Positions 57,107-64,000 of a stretch of 64,000 nt of DNA are shown here, piece by piece. Origin of the DNA: Nonomuraea cypriaca (lineage in GTDB: Bacteria; Actinomycetota; Actinomycetes; Streptosporangiales; Streptosporangiaceae); assembly GCF_015645445.1 (NCBI RefSeq), contig NZ_JADOGI010000004.1, positions 60,693 to 124,692 on the forward strand. The letters are read 5' to 3'. Position 1 is the first letter of the stretch, and each line of letters opens with the position of its first letter. The position numbers and the translations under genes were made by a program. Under the pieces are notes generated by a model. It was not told where the DNA came from. It did not search any database and saw only the letters and a list, made by a program, of their open reading frames with translations.

Positions 57107-57746
57107 GAAGCCCCCTCGGGGTGGTCAGATGTCGTACGGCGGCGAAGAACAGGTCGAACAGCACCGCGATGACCACGATGCCGAGAGTCCCCGCGAGCGT
57201 GGCGTTGAGCGAGTTGACCGAGCCCAGCCTGGAAAGCCCCTCGAAGATCTGGGAGCCGAGCCCCGGCCCGTCGACGTAGGCGGCGATGGCCGCGATGCCG
57301 ATCAGCATCTGGGCCGAGACGCGCACTCCGGTCAGGATCAGCGGCCAGGCCAGCGGCAACTGCACCTGCAGCAGCACGCGGACGCGGCTCAGGCCCATCC
57401 CGCGGGCCGCCTCAACGGTCGCGGCGTCCACGCCGCGCAGCCCGGTTACCGTGTTCCTGATGATCGGCAGGAACGCGTACGCGGTCAGCGCGACCAGCGT
57501 CGAACCCCAGCCCAGCCCGGTGATCGGGATGAGCAGGGTCAGCAGGGCCAGGGAGGGGACCGTCAGGATGCCGGCGGACAGAGCCAGCGAGAAACCACGC
57601 GCCTTAGGCGTTTCGTACGTGAGCAGCCCGACGCCGATCCCGATGGCCGTGGCGATGCCGATCGCGATCGCCACAGCCAGGGAGTGTTCGGCGGCGGCCA
57701 GCGAGAGGGTGTCCCAGCGGGAGACCACGTACTCGCTGAACGTCAT
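57093..57746 (-). CDS. Glycine betaine-type ABC permease (second)
   Basis: A 217-residue permease, first in the operon. ATG at 57746 (MTFSEYVVSRWDTLSL) is chosen because it gives the usual family N-terminus; its ribosome-binding site is weak, and the longer open frame upstream crosses the promoter. Coupling loop: EAARGMGLSRVRVLLQVQLP. Divergent from the IclR gene with candidate operators between. Confidence 0.9.
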
Positions 57747-57797
57747 AGAGGAACCGCCTTCGCTTACGCTTGCATTGGTTCGTAAACGTACGTAATT

Positions 57798-57848
57798 GTT
57801 GCGGTCATTGCAAAATCTGTTGCGGCCACTGCAACTAGAGTGCAATGC
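57798..57848. promoter_or_regulatory. 21-bp direct repeats, IclR operator candidate
   Basis: GTTGCGGTCATTGCAA at 57798 and GTTGCGGCCACTGCAA at 57819 repeat at exactly 21 bp, each a TTGC-N7-GCAA dyad. A third partial GTGCAATG begins at 57840. They lie in the 123-nt divergent gap and next to a TATGAT -10 box (57855-57860) for the iclR gene. Confidence 0.75.
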
Positions 57849-57869
57849 TTTCGTTATGATCGGATGGGG

Positions 57870-58661
57870 ATGACTGAGAAGCCATCTGTGTCCTCCGCCG
57901 GGCTGCGCCGGGACCTGGAGATCCTTGAAATACTCGCAGGTCACGGCAACGATCAGGACGCCGAGGGGTTCGGCGTCACCTGGATCGCGCAGCGGCTCGG
58001 GAGGGAGAAGAGTCAGGTCTCCAGAGCGTTACGCGCGCTGGAGAACGAGGGCATGGTCGAGCGCGACCCGTTGACCCGCCGCTACCACCTGGGCTGGCGC
58101 GTGTTCGCGCTCGCCGCGCGGACCCAGCAGTCGCGGCTCGTACAGGTGGCCGGCCGGTTCCTGCGCGGCCTGGTCACCACATTGGACGAGGACGCGTACC
58201 TCTGCGTGCTGCGCGGCGACCAGGCCCTGACACTGGTGACGATTCCCTCGTCGCGGGCCTACCACCGCATCTGGGAGGGCGTGTCGATTCCGGTGATCAT
58301 GTCCGCCGCCGGCCGTTCACTGCTCGCCGACTGGGAGCAGGACCAAGTCATGGAGCTCCTGCGGGCCAGGCTGCCGTCCGGTCTGGACAGCGCGATCAGC
58401 AGTGAGGAGAGGTGGCTGTCCGACCTGAACCACGTCCGCTCCCACGGGTACGTGGTGACCGAGGTCGAGCTGGAGGACAGCCCGGTCGCGGTGTCGGCGC
58501 CGATACGCGACCATCGCGGGCTGATCGCGGCGGCCGTCAGCGTGAATTGCACGCGCGTGGCCGAGCCGGCCCGGCTGCACGAGATGGGCCGGCTCGTCGC
58601 CGGGGTGGTTCGCGAGATCTCCTACGCGCTGGGCCATCAGGGCGCGAAGCTGCTCGTGTGA
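57870..58661 (+). CDS. IclR-family regulator
   Basis: A 263-residue regulator: winged HTH in residues 12-75 ([35 protein letters not shown]), then an IclR effector domain ([49 protein letters not shown]). The ATG at 57870 is chosen; ATG 57864 and GTG 57840 are in frame. The good -10 box ends ten bases before it, so the message may be leaderless or nearly so. It probably controls the divergent betaine-type importer. Confidence 0.88.
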   Translation: MTEKPSVSSAGLRRDLEILEILAGHGNDQDAEGFGVTWIAQRLGREKSQVSRALRALENEGMVERDPLTRRYHLGWRVFALAARTQQSRLVQVAGRFLRGLVTTLDEDAYLCVLRGDQALTLVTIPSSRAYHRIWEGVSIPVIMSAAGRSLLADWEQDQVMELLRARLPSGLDSAISSEERWLSDLNHVRSHGYVVTEVELEDSPVAVSAPIRDHRGLIAAAVSVNCTRVAEPARLHEMGRLVAGVVREISYALGHQGAKLLV

Positions 58662-58773
58662 TCCGCCGGCGTTACCAGGCCGGTGCGCTCGGGTAGTGGA
58701 CGGCGGGCGGAGGGAGAGGGCGCCGCGCCCTCGGCGCCTCCCCGTGGCCCACGACTCGGCGAAGGTGACGGGG

Positions 58774-60195
58774 ATGGAACTGGTCGAGGAGACGCCATAC
58801 CGGTGGCGGATCGAGCCCGAGGGGGCCATGCGGGTGCCCGGCGTGGTCTTCGCCACCCGGGAGCTGCTGCCCGACCCGGCGGCCGACCAGGCGCTGGGGC
58901 AGGTGGCGGCGGTGGCCACGCTGCCCGGGATCGTCGAGGCGTCGTACGCCATGCCCGACATGCACTGGGGGTACGGGTTCCCGATCGGCGGCGTGGCGGC
59001 CACGGACGTCGAGGACGGCGGGGTCGTCTCGCCGGGCGGCGTGGGGTTCGACATCTCCTGCGGCGTCCGGCTGCTGCTCGCCGACCTGCACGTCGACCGG
59101 CTCCGGCCGCGCCTGGCCGCCTTGATGGACGCGCTCGACGTGTCCGTCCCGCGCGGCATGAGCAAGGGCGCGGTGTGGCGGCTGGGCAGCGAGGCCGAGC
59201 TGGAGGAGGTCCTGGCGGGCGGCGCCAGGTACGCAGTGGAGCGGGGCCACGGCGAGCCCGGCGACCTTGAGCACTGCGAGGACCGCGGGGCGGTCGCCGA
59301 CGCCGACCCGGCCGCGATCGGATCCCGTGCCCGTGAACGCGGCCTGCGGCAGGTCGGCAGCCTGGGCTCCGGCAACCACTTCCTGGAGGTGGAGGCGGTG
59401 GCCGAGGTCTACGACGAGGAGATCGCGCGGGCGTACGGGCTGTGGCCGGGGCGCGTGTGCGTGCTGATCCACACCGGGTCCCGCGGGCTCGGCCACCAGG
59501 TCTGCACCGACTCCGTGCACACCATGCAGGCGGCGATGACCAGGTACGGCATCAGCGTCCCCGACCGGCAACTGGCCTGCGCGCCGGTCGACTCGCACGA
59601 GGGCCGGACGTACCTGGCGGCGATGGCGGCCGCCGCCAACTACGGACGGGCCAACAGGCAACTGCTCGGCCAGGCCGCCCGCCACGCCTTCGACCGGGTC
59701 ATCGGCGACGGCGGGCTGAGCCTGCTGTACGACGTGTCGCACAACCTCGCCAAGCTGGAGACCCACCAGGTCGGCGACCGGGCCAGGCGCCTGTGCGTGC
59801 ACCGCAAGGGCGCCACCCTCGCCCTGCCGCCCGGTCATCCTGACCTGCCGCCCGACCTACGTGCCTTCGGGCAGCCGGTGCTGGTGCCCGGCTCCATGGG
59901 GGTGGGCTCGTACGTGCTGGCCGGGGTGCCCGGCGCCCCTGCGTTCGCCTCGGCCTGCCACGGAGCGGGCCGCCGGCTGAGCCGCCACCAGGCGGTCAAG
60001 ACCATCACGGCCGCCCGGTTGCGGGCCGACCTGGAGCACGAGGGGATCGCCGTCCGCGGCGCGTCGGCCCGGGGGCTGACCGAGGAGACGCCCGGGGCGT
60101 ACAAGGACCTGGACGCGGTGGTCGCGGCGTGCGCCCGGGCCGGCCTGGCCCGTACGGTGGCCAAGCTCACCCCGATCGGCGTCGTCAAGGGCTGA
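58774..60195 (+). CDS. rtcB: RtcB RNA-splicing ligase
   Basis: A 473-residue GTP- and Mn2+-dependent ligase joining 2',3'-cyclic phosphate (or 3'-phosphate) and 5'-OH RNA ends. Metal and active-site residues: [26 protein letters not shown] with Cys96, [25 protein letters not shown], and the guanylylated His (about residue 396) in [25 protein letters not shown] and a C-terminal Lys-Gly are also conserved. ATG at 58774 chosen over open upstream frame, with GAAGG upstream. Convergent with archease, its known activator, which supports RNA repair as the role of this pair. Confidence 0.93.
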   Translation: MELVEETPYRWRIEPEGAMRVPGVVFATRELLPDPAADQALGQVAAVATLPGIVEASYAMPDMHWGYGFPIGGVAATDVEDGGVVSPGGVGFDISCGVRLLLADLHVDRLRPRLAALMDALDVSVPRGMSKGAVWRLGSEAELEEVLAGGARYAVERGHGEPGDLEHCEDRGAVADADPAAIGSRARERGLRQVGSLGSGNHFLEVEAVAEVYDEEIARAYGLWPGRVCVLIHTGSRGLGHQVCTDSVHTMQAAMTRYGISVPDRQLACAPVDSHEGRTYLAAMAAAANYGRANRQLLGQAARHAFDRVIGDGGLSLLYDVSHNLAKLETHQVGDRARRLCVHRKGATLALPPGHPDLPPDLRAFGQPVLVPGSMGVGSYVLAGVPGAPAFASACHGAGRRLSRHQAVKTITAARLRADLEHEGIAVRGASARGLTEETPGAYKDLDAVVAACARAGLARTVAKLTPIGVVKG

Positions 60196-60244
60196 ACAGA
60201 CCTGTAGTCGCCGGGCCAGACATCGCGCCCAGACGTCGCGCTTC

Positions 60245-60348
60245 GGCGTCGTGCTCGGGCGTCGTGCTCGGGCGTCGTGCTCGGGCGTCGTGCTCGGGCG
60301 TCGTGCTCGGGCGTCGTGCTCGGGCGTCGTGCTCAGGCGTCGTGCTCA
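60245..60348. repeat. 13-bp tandem repeat x8 downstream of archease
   Basis: Eight head-to-tail copies of GGCGTCGTGCTCG (two end in A), with diverged copies on both sides to about 60220 and 60380. On the minus strand the unit is GACGCCTGAGCAC or GACGCCCGAGCAC, two or three changes from the archease end GACGTCTGAGTAC, which includes its TGA. No spacers, so not CRISPR. Confidence 0.95.
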
Positions 60349-60367
60349 GGCGTCGGCCATGTCGTAC

Positions 60368-60772
60368 TCAGACGTCGACCACGACGTGGGCCTGCCACAC
60401 CTTGCCGGCCTGTCCGAACCGCAACTCGTGTACGGCGATCGCCTTTGGCATCGCGCCGACCTGCTCGACCGTCTCGACGGGCACCATGCGCAGCCGTACC
60501 TCGGCCCGTTCGCCGACCGAGGCGTCCACCGCCACGCGGTCATGCACCTCGACCTGGTACAACACCTCCTGCAGCACCGCGGCGAGCATGGCCTCGTCGC
60601 TCTCCCCGGTCACCGAGACGGGAACGGTCTCGCCGGGCGGGACGTGCGAGATGTCGGCGAAGCTCTCCACCAGCGCCCGCACCGCCTCGGCCAGGCACTC
60701 CTCCCGGGTGTCCGCCCATGCCTCCAGCGCGATGTCAGCGGTGTGCGCCACCGCCCGATGGCCTCTGCTCAT
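60368..60772 (-). CDS. Archease (RtcB activator)
   Basis: A 134-residue archease-family protein. Hallmarks: GHRAVAHTADIALEAWADTR at the N-terminus, then EECLAEAVRALVESFADIS, LAAVLQEVLYQVEVHDRVAV, and the C-terminal KAIAVHELRFGQ with acidic metal residues. Archease speeds RtcB turnover and broadens its nucleotide use. ATG at 60772, 7 nt after GGAG; a GTG one codon earlier is possible. It reads toward rtcB, which is less usual than a tandem operon. The IS lies directly upstream of its start and could affect its promoter. Confidence 0.9.
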   Translation of the reverse strand: MSRGHRAVAHTADIALEAWADTREECLAEAVRALVESFADISHVPPGETVPVSVTGESDEAMLAAVLQEVLYQVEVHDRVAVDASVGERAEVRLRMVPVETVEQVGAMPKAIAVHELRFGQAGKVWQAHVVVDV

Positions 60773-60775
60773 CAC

Positions 60776-62407
60776 CTCACTCCACCAGCGCCGTGTACGC
60801 GGGGGAAGCCCGGAGCCGTCAAGAAACCGTTCCTAATCAGTGATCAGGAGTGGGTCTTGGACCCGCGTCCCGGCACTGCGCGCATCCCGAACGGTTTTGG
60901 ATGCACTGGTCTCCCGCGTTCCTCGTGTGGTCCCCGTTCGGGTACGTGCATCGTGTGCACGCTCCGTGACGGGTGGGCGGGTTTCCTCACGTCCTTGGTT
61001 ACCTGGCTCGGCCTGGACGGTCCGATGCCCCACACGATCGCTCTGGTCATGTGGGGGCGGTGCCGTCCGTCGCCGGATCGGGTGCCCGAGGGCGCGTCGC
61101 CCGATCGCGATACCGGCGGCATCGTGACGGGACATTTCGCGGCGCGGGGCGACCAGCGGCTTTTGCCAGTGCCGGGCTCCCCACTGAGAGGTGTAGGCGG
61201 GATCGACCGCAACGATTGACTGTCCTGCCTCGGCGGCCATCGAGATCAGCCGGGCTTTGAGCTTGCGGGTGGGCATGCCGGAGATCAACTGGCGGAACCG
61301 CTTCTTGCGGCCGTGTTTCTCGCGGGTCTTCTCGGCGGTGAAGTCGAGGTCTTCAATCGCGATGGCAGCGACGCCGCAGCTCGTGGCCCAGTGCAGGAGG
61401 CGGGTGATGGCGTGCCGGATCTGCGCGTCACGGTGATCGGCCGGCCCGGACAGGTCGTAGGAGAAGCGATGCGGCTCACCGACCGGGTTGGTGGTGGAAC
61501 TGCACACGGGCGGTGAACACGTACCGGCCGTTGCGGGCGTTGGCCAGGTGAGTGAGCGGAGCGGGAAGCTTGATCGAGACTTCACCGTCCGGCGTGACGC
61601 GGATCGTCTCATTGCCGAACCTCTTCCCGGACTCCCCGTCAGCAGCGAGGAACCAGCGCTCGGTCTCCCAGCGCTGGCGCCATTGCTCGGCGGTGAGCTG
61701 GGCAGCTTCGAGATGGTGACGGCGGCGAGCCAGCTTCTTGCCGCCCCGCACGACGCGGACGCGACCGGCTTCGCGGTCGGCCTGCTTAGCAGCCAGGCGA
61801 TCTTCCAGTAGGTGCAGGCGCCGGGTCTTGGCGAACCACTCCTGCCGGGTGCGGTACCCGCCCGGGACACGCTTCGTGCCCTTCTCGCCGACCGGCAGCG
61901 ACAGCCGGTGCTCGATGGTCTTAATGCCCGTTTGCAGTCCTTGGATGTGGGCGAGCTGGGCACGACGCGACAGCGCCCACTGGTCGTGGGTGGCCTTGGT
62001 GATGCTGCCTGCCCAGCGTGAGGAGGACTCCCCGGTCAGGTCTCGCTTGCGCCGCGCCCACGTGTCCGTGGAGTGCTCCAGCCCCTCGGCACACCGCTGT
62101 TTGAGATCCTTCGAGGCGAGCGAGCCAAGATGCGCACCCACCAGCCGCAACACCTTGTCGTCCTCCGGCGTGAGGCCCTTGAGGCGGGTGCGGATGGCGA
62201 CACCGGACGGACTGAGGGCGACGAACGGCGGATCGAACACCAACTTGCCGTAATCCCCCAGGACCCGGCCTGTACCGAGCGCGCCAGACAAGAACCGACA
62301 ACCGCCGCAACACCAGGACGAGGACGACCCATTCAGGCGGCAGACAAATCACCCGGCCAAGGAGAGAAACGCCGATGAGCACTGATAGATCCTCGAGTAG
62401 TTATCAG
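60776..62407 (-). mobile_element. Degenerate IS200/IS605-type (TnpB) element
   Basis: Holds only the broken tnpB-like gene; no tnpA. A CTGATA/TATCAG inverted repeat (62382-62387 with 62402-62407) may be the left-end hairpin, at the point where a carbohydrate-binding gene stub resumes. The right end lies between the tnpB stop (60833) and the archease start. Limits are approximate. Confidence 0.65.
60833..62291 (-). pseudogene. TnpB-like nuclease gene, frameshifted and internally deleted
   Basis: The 5' part (61476-62291, TTG start, 271 residues) has the family N-terminus DYGKLVFDPPFVALSPSG and a basic helical middle. The 3' part (from about 61490 down to 60833) is in the +1 frame: GEPHRFSYDLSG, AIAIEDLDFTAEKTREKHGR with the RuvC Glu, VAVDPAYTSQWGARHWQKP and SRHDAAGIAIGRRALGHP with the last Asp. 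The join lies near 61485. From memory, intact relatives have about 60-100 residues here, including the first RuvC Asp (a VDLN-type motif), and I find none, so this looks like deletion plus frameshift. It should be inactive as a nuclease. Confidence 0.82.
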
Positions 62408-62508
62408 GCCTCTCACGGGTCACGCTCGACCCGAGCAGGATTCGCGCCGTGTGGCTGTTCCTCAACAGCGGCGGCGAGGTTTTCATCGACAACATCCGCG
62501 CCGAGTAG
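62404..62508 (+). pseudogene. 3' stub of a carbohydrate-binding/glycosidase gene
   Basis: A frame too short for automatic calling reads SGLSRVTLDPSRIRAVWLFL, then NSGGEVFIDNIRAE and a TAG at 62506-62508. This is the characteristic final strand pair of a beta-sandwich carbohydrate-binding module found at the end of secreted glycosidases. It begins right at the IS boundary. The 5' part of the gene is not on the far side of the IS, so insertion was accompanied by deletion or rearrangement. A remnant of another polysaccharide enzyme. Confidence 0.7.
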
Positions 62509-62572
62509 CCCCATGCCCCGCACTATGCCCGGGGCGCCGCATCTCCAGCGGCGCTCTGGCAGGGTGAGGGGC

Positions 62573-63112
62573 ATGGCGTTCGGGGTTCGCCAGTTCGAGC
62601 TGGCCTTGATGCACCGGATGCGCGACCTCAACCCGGGGCGGGTGGAGGACGCGCTCCACGACATGGGCGCGTCCCGGGCGGAGCTGCGGGCCGCGCACAC
62701 CCAGTGGACTCAGATGGCCCACTCCACCCGGGCCCCGAAGGGGATGGCCGCCCTGCGGATGGCGCTCGGGCCGCCGCCGTACCGGGGCGCGGCGCCGTTC
62801 GGGAGCCTGACCTGCGATGTGGCCCGATGGGTGTTGCCGTCGTGGCCTGACCTGGAGTTCGAGGTCCTGCTCGGCCCCGGCGGCGAGGTGTGGAACCAGT
62901 GGTTCGTCCGCCCTGGCGGCGATACGGCGCTGACCTTCGCGGACCTGGTCCCATGGGGGTGCGTCGTGGCCGACATCGGCGCGAGCTTCCCTGGAGCCTC
63001 CCAGACCGAGGGCCTCGCCCCGCACCACTGGGCGATCGACTTCCCCCACAACGGCACGCACTACCGCGCCCGCTTCGTATACGGCCTCTACCAACGCCTC
63101 GACCGGCCCTGA
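62573..63112 (+). CDS. Conserved hypothetical protein, 179 residues
   Basis: The ATG at 62573 follows a GGTGAGG site; the open frame before it crosses the pseudogene and IS end and is not coding. The protein (MAFGVRQFELALMHRMRDLN, later GEVWNQWFVRPGGDTALTF and HHWAIDFPHNGTHYRARFVY) has the composition of a soluble cytosolic protein, without signal or membrane spans. I do not recognise a family. The next fragment follows without a gap. Confidence 0.7.
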   Translation: MAFGVRQFELALMHRMRDLNPGRVEDALHDMGASRAELRAAHTQWTQMAHSTRAPKGMAALRMALGPPPYRGAAPFGSLTCDVARWVLPSWPDLEFEVLLGPGGEVWNQWFVRPGGDTALTFADLVPWGCVVADIGASFPGASQTEGLAPHHWAIDFPHNGTHYRARFVYGLYQRLDRP

Positions 63113-63123
63113 CCCCGACGCTC

Positions 63124-63414
63124 ACCTCGGGCCACCTCGACCCGGCCGAGCTGGTCGCGCGCCTGGAGGGCTACGAGCGGGCGGGCGTCGAGGCCCTGCC
63201 CGCGGACCTGCAGCAGGCGCTGTTACGCCTCCCGCGCGAGGTGGCTCCGGACGTGGCAGGCCGCGCCGGGGTCCTGGCCTTCGCGATCGACGCCGCCCGG
63301 TGGGCGGGTGCGCGCGGCACGATCCCGGCGGTCGCCGCGATCGCCGCCCGCACGGGGTCGAGCGGTTTCGTACGAACCGCCCGCCTCCTCCACGAACAGC
63401 TCCAACAGGCCTGA
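63124..63414 (+). pseudogene. Fragment of a helical-repeat (DUF7824-like) protein
   Basis: A frame with good coding bias reads HLDPAELVARLEGYERAGVE and PADLQQALLRLPREVAPDVA, then helical repeats to HEQLQQA and TGA. It looks like an internal segment of the large helical-repeat proteins of the DUF7824/DUF6493 type. There is no plausible start near its beginning (the frame's first GTG is at 62890, inside the previous gene), so I treat it as a truncated remnant. The family link is a recollection. Confidence 0.4.
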
Positions 63415-63458
63415 CCCGGCTCCCCGACGGAGCGGCTCCAAGGAACTGACCCGGCTCC
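63411..63458. repeat. 13-bp repeat carrying the fragment's stop codon
   Basis: CTGACCCGGCTCC occurs exactly at 63411-63423, where its TGA ends the helical-repeat fragment, and again at 63446-63458. Confidence 0.85.
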
Positions 63459-63498
63459 AACGGGGCTGAGCAGTCACGCCGGCGGCGGCCCGAGCCGG

Positions 63499-64000
63499 TC
63501 AGGCGCGGCGGGTCGGGACGCCGGCGAAGAGCAGGTGCTCGTGGCCGGGGCGGCAGACGAGCTGGAGGCCGACCGGCAGGCCGTCCACCGTCCCGGCGGG
63601 CACGGTCAGCGCGGGAAGGTCGAGGACGTTCCACGGGCTGGTCAGCGCGAGCAGGGCGGCGCGCACGGCGACTGGCGCGCCGGCCAGCTCGCTCTCGCGC
63701 TGGCCGACGAGCGGGGCGGTGAGCGGCACGGTCGGCAGCGCGAGCACGTCATGGCGGTCGAACAACGCGGCGGCGACCTCGGCGAGCCGGGTCCTGGCGG
63801 CCATGGCGCGGACGTACTTCCAGCCGGGCACGTCGGCGGCGACGCGCAGGCGTTCGAGCACCTCGGGGTCGAACAGCTCGGGCGCCTCGGCCAGCCGGGT
63901 GATGTGCACGGCCGCCGTCTCACAGCTCTGGATCGCCGCGTACGTCTCCCGCAGCTCGTCCGCGAACCCCTCCGGCGCCCGCAGCTCCTCCACCGGCCCC
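63499..64000 (-). CDS. Amidase-signature family enzyme (3' part)
   Basis: The C-terminal 167 residues of an amidase-signature protein; the start lies beyond the window. Recognisable parts: FDRHDVLALPTVPLTAPLVG, the loop SPWNVLDLPALTVPAGTVDG, then GLPVGLQLVCRPGHEHLLF, which is the usual closing block. The Ser-Ser-Lys catalytic region would be upstream of what is visible. The substrate (an amide, urea derivative or allophanate) cannot be told. Confidence 0.85.
   Translation of the reverse strand, partial: GPVEELRAPEGFADELRETYAAIQSCETAAVHITRLAEAPELFDPEVLERLRVAADVPGWKYVRAMAARTRLAEVAAALFDRHDVLALPTVPLTAPLVGQRESELAGAPVAVRAALLALTSPWNVLDLPALTVPAGTVDGLPVGLQLVCRPGHEHLLFAGVPTRRA

Noticed and set aside
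60245..60348. Looks like a short-unit CRISPR array
   Set aside because: Units are 13 bp, head to tail with no spacers, and no cas genes are near.
60832..61260. Possible + strand genes over the IS right end
   Set aside because: Antisense to the recognisable 3' half of the TnpB-like gene; short and without motifs.

Overview
The window is high-GC actinomycete DNA. GC-rich third codon positions, many GTG and TTG starts, 4-bp ATGA/GTGA gene overlaps, Tat signal peptides and actinobacterial-type regulators point to a soil Streptosporangiales-like organism; Nonomuraea-like is my guess and cannot be proven from this sequence. There are about 50 genes. I see no rRNA, tRNA, CRISPR array or prophage.

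Layout. 0-4 kb: a RibD/DHFR-like reductase, a small secreted protein, an OFA-type MFS carrier with a 34-residue partner, and a HigB/HigA-like toxin-antitoxin pair. 4-25 kb is a plant-polysaccharide (probably pectin) island. It holds a GH106-type rhamnosidase, two tandem secreted GH141-like beta-helix proteins, an RraA-like protein, an unrecognised 634-residue protein, a sugar ABC importer, a chimeric regulator (IS630-type HTH fused to GntR/FCD), a GH95 fucosidase, a fuconolactonase-type amidohydrolase, a DUF4432 epimerase-like protein, an SDR, a CoA-transferase and an enoyl-CoA hydratase-family enzyme. 25-29.3 kb: a GntR regulator with two perfect dyads in its divergent promoter, an Asp/Glu-racemase-family protein, a RuBisCO-like protein and a DUF1537 sugar-acid kinase. 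The last two match the terminal steps of D-apiose/isoapionate breakdown, and apiose is a pectic (RG-II) sugar like fucose and rhamnose. 29.8-35.5 kb: a peptide/oligosaccharide ABC importer with a strong terminator. 35.5-44.6 kb: an M14 carboxypeptidase, two NAD-binding proteins divergent from a TetR regulator, a secreted beta-helix protein, an ABC exporter and a membrane protein. 44.6-54.3 kb: a second sugar ABC importer divergent from a GH3 glycosidase and LacI regulator, then a ROK regulator and a secreted xylose-isomerase-like TIM barrel. 54.3-58.7 kb: a glycine-betaine-type ABC importer divergent from an IclR regulator. 58.7-64 kb: RtcB RNA ligase convergent with archease, a degenerate TnpB-type IS, a 3' stub of a carbohydrate-binding protein, small conserved genes and the end of an amidase.

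How it fits together. Secreted GH106, GH141-like and GH95 enzymes would release rhamnose and fucose. The ABC importers would bring in the sugars. The SDR, lactonase and epimerase genes would handle fucose or a similar deoxysugar, and the RuBisCO-like/DUF1537 pair a branched sugar acid. Local regulators sit beside candidate operators for most modules.

Most unusual signal. Short tandem repeats sit at gene 3' ends. At six places the repeat unit contains the native stop codon, and often the last codons, of the adjacent gene (13.5, 23.1, 29.3, 37.7, 60.3 and 63.4 kb). Further minisatellites lie nearby (a 53-bp unit at 7 kb, and in-frame repeats in four proteins). I know of no described system that explains this.
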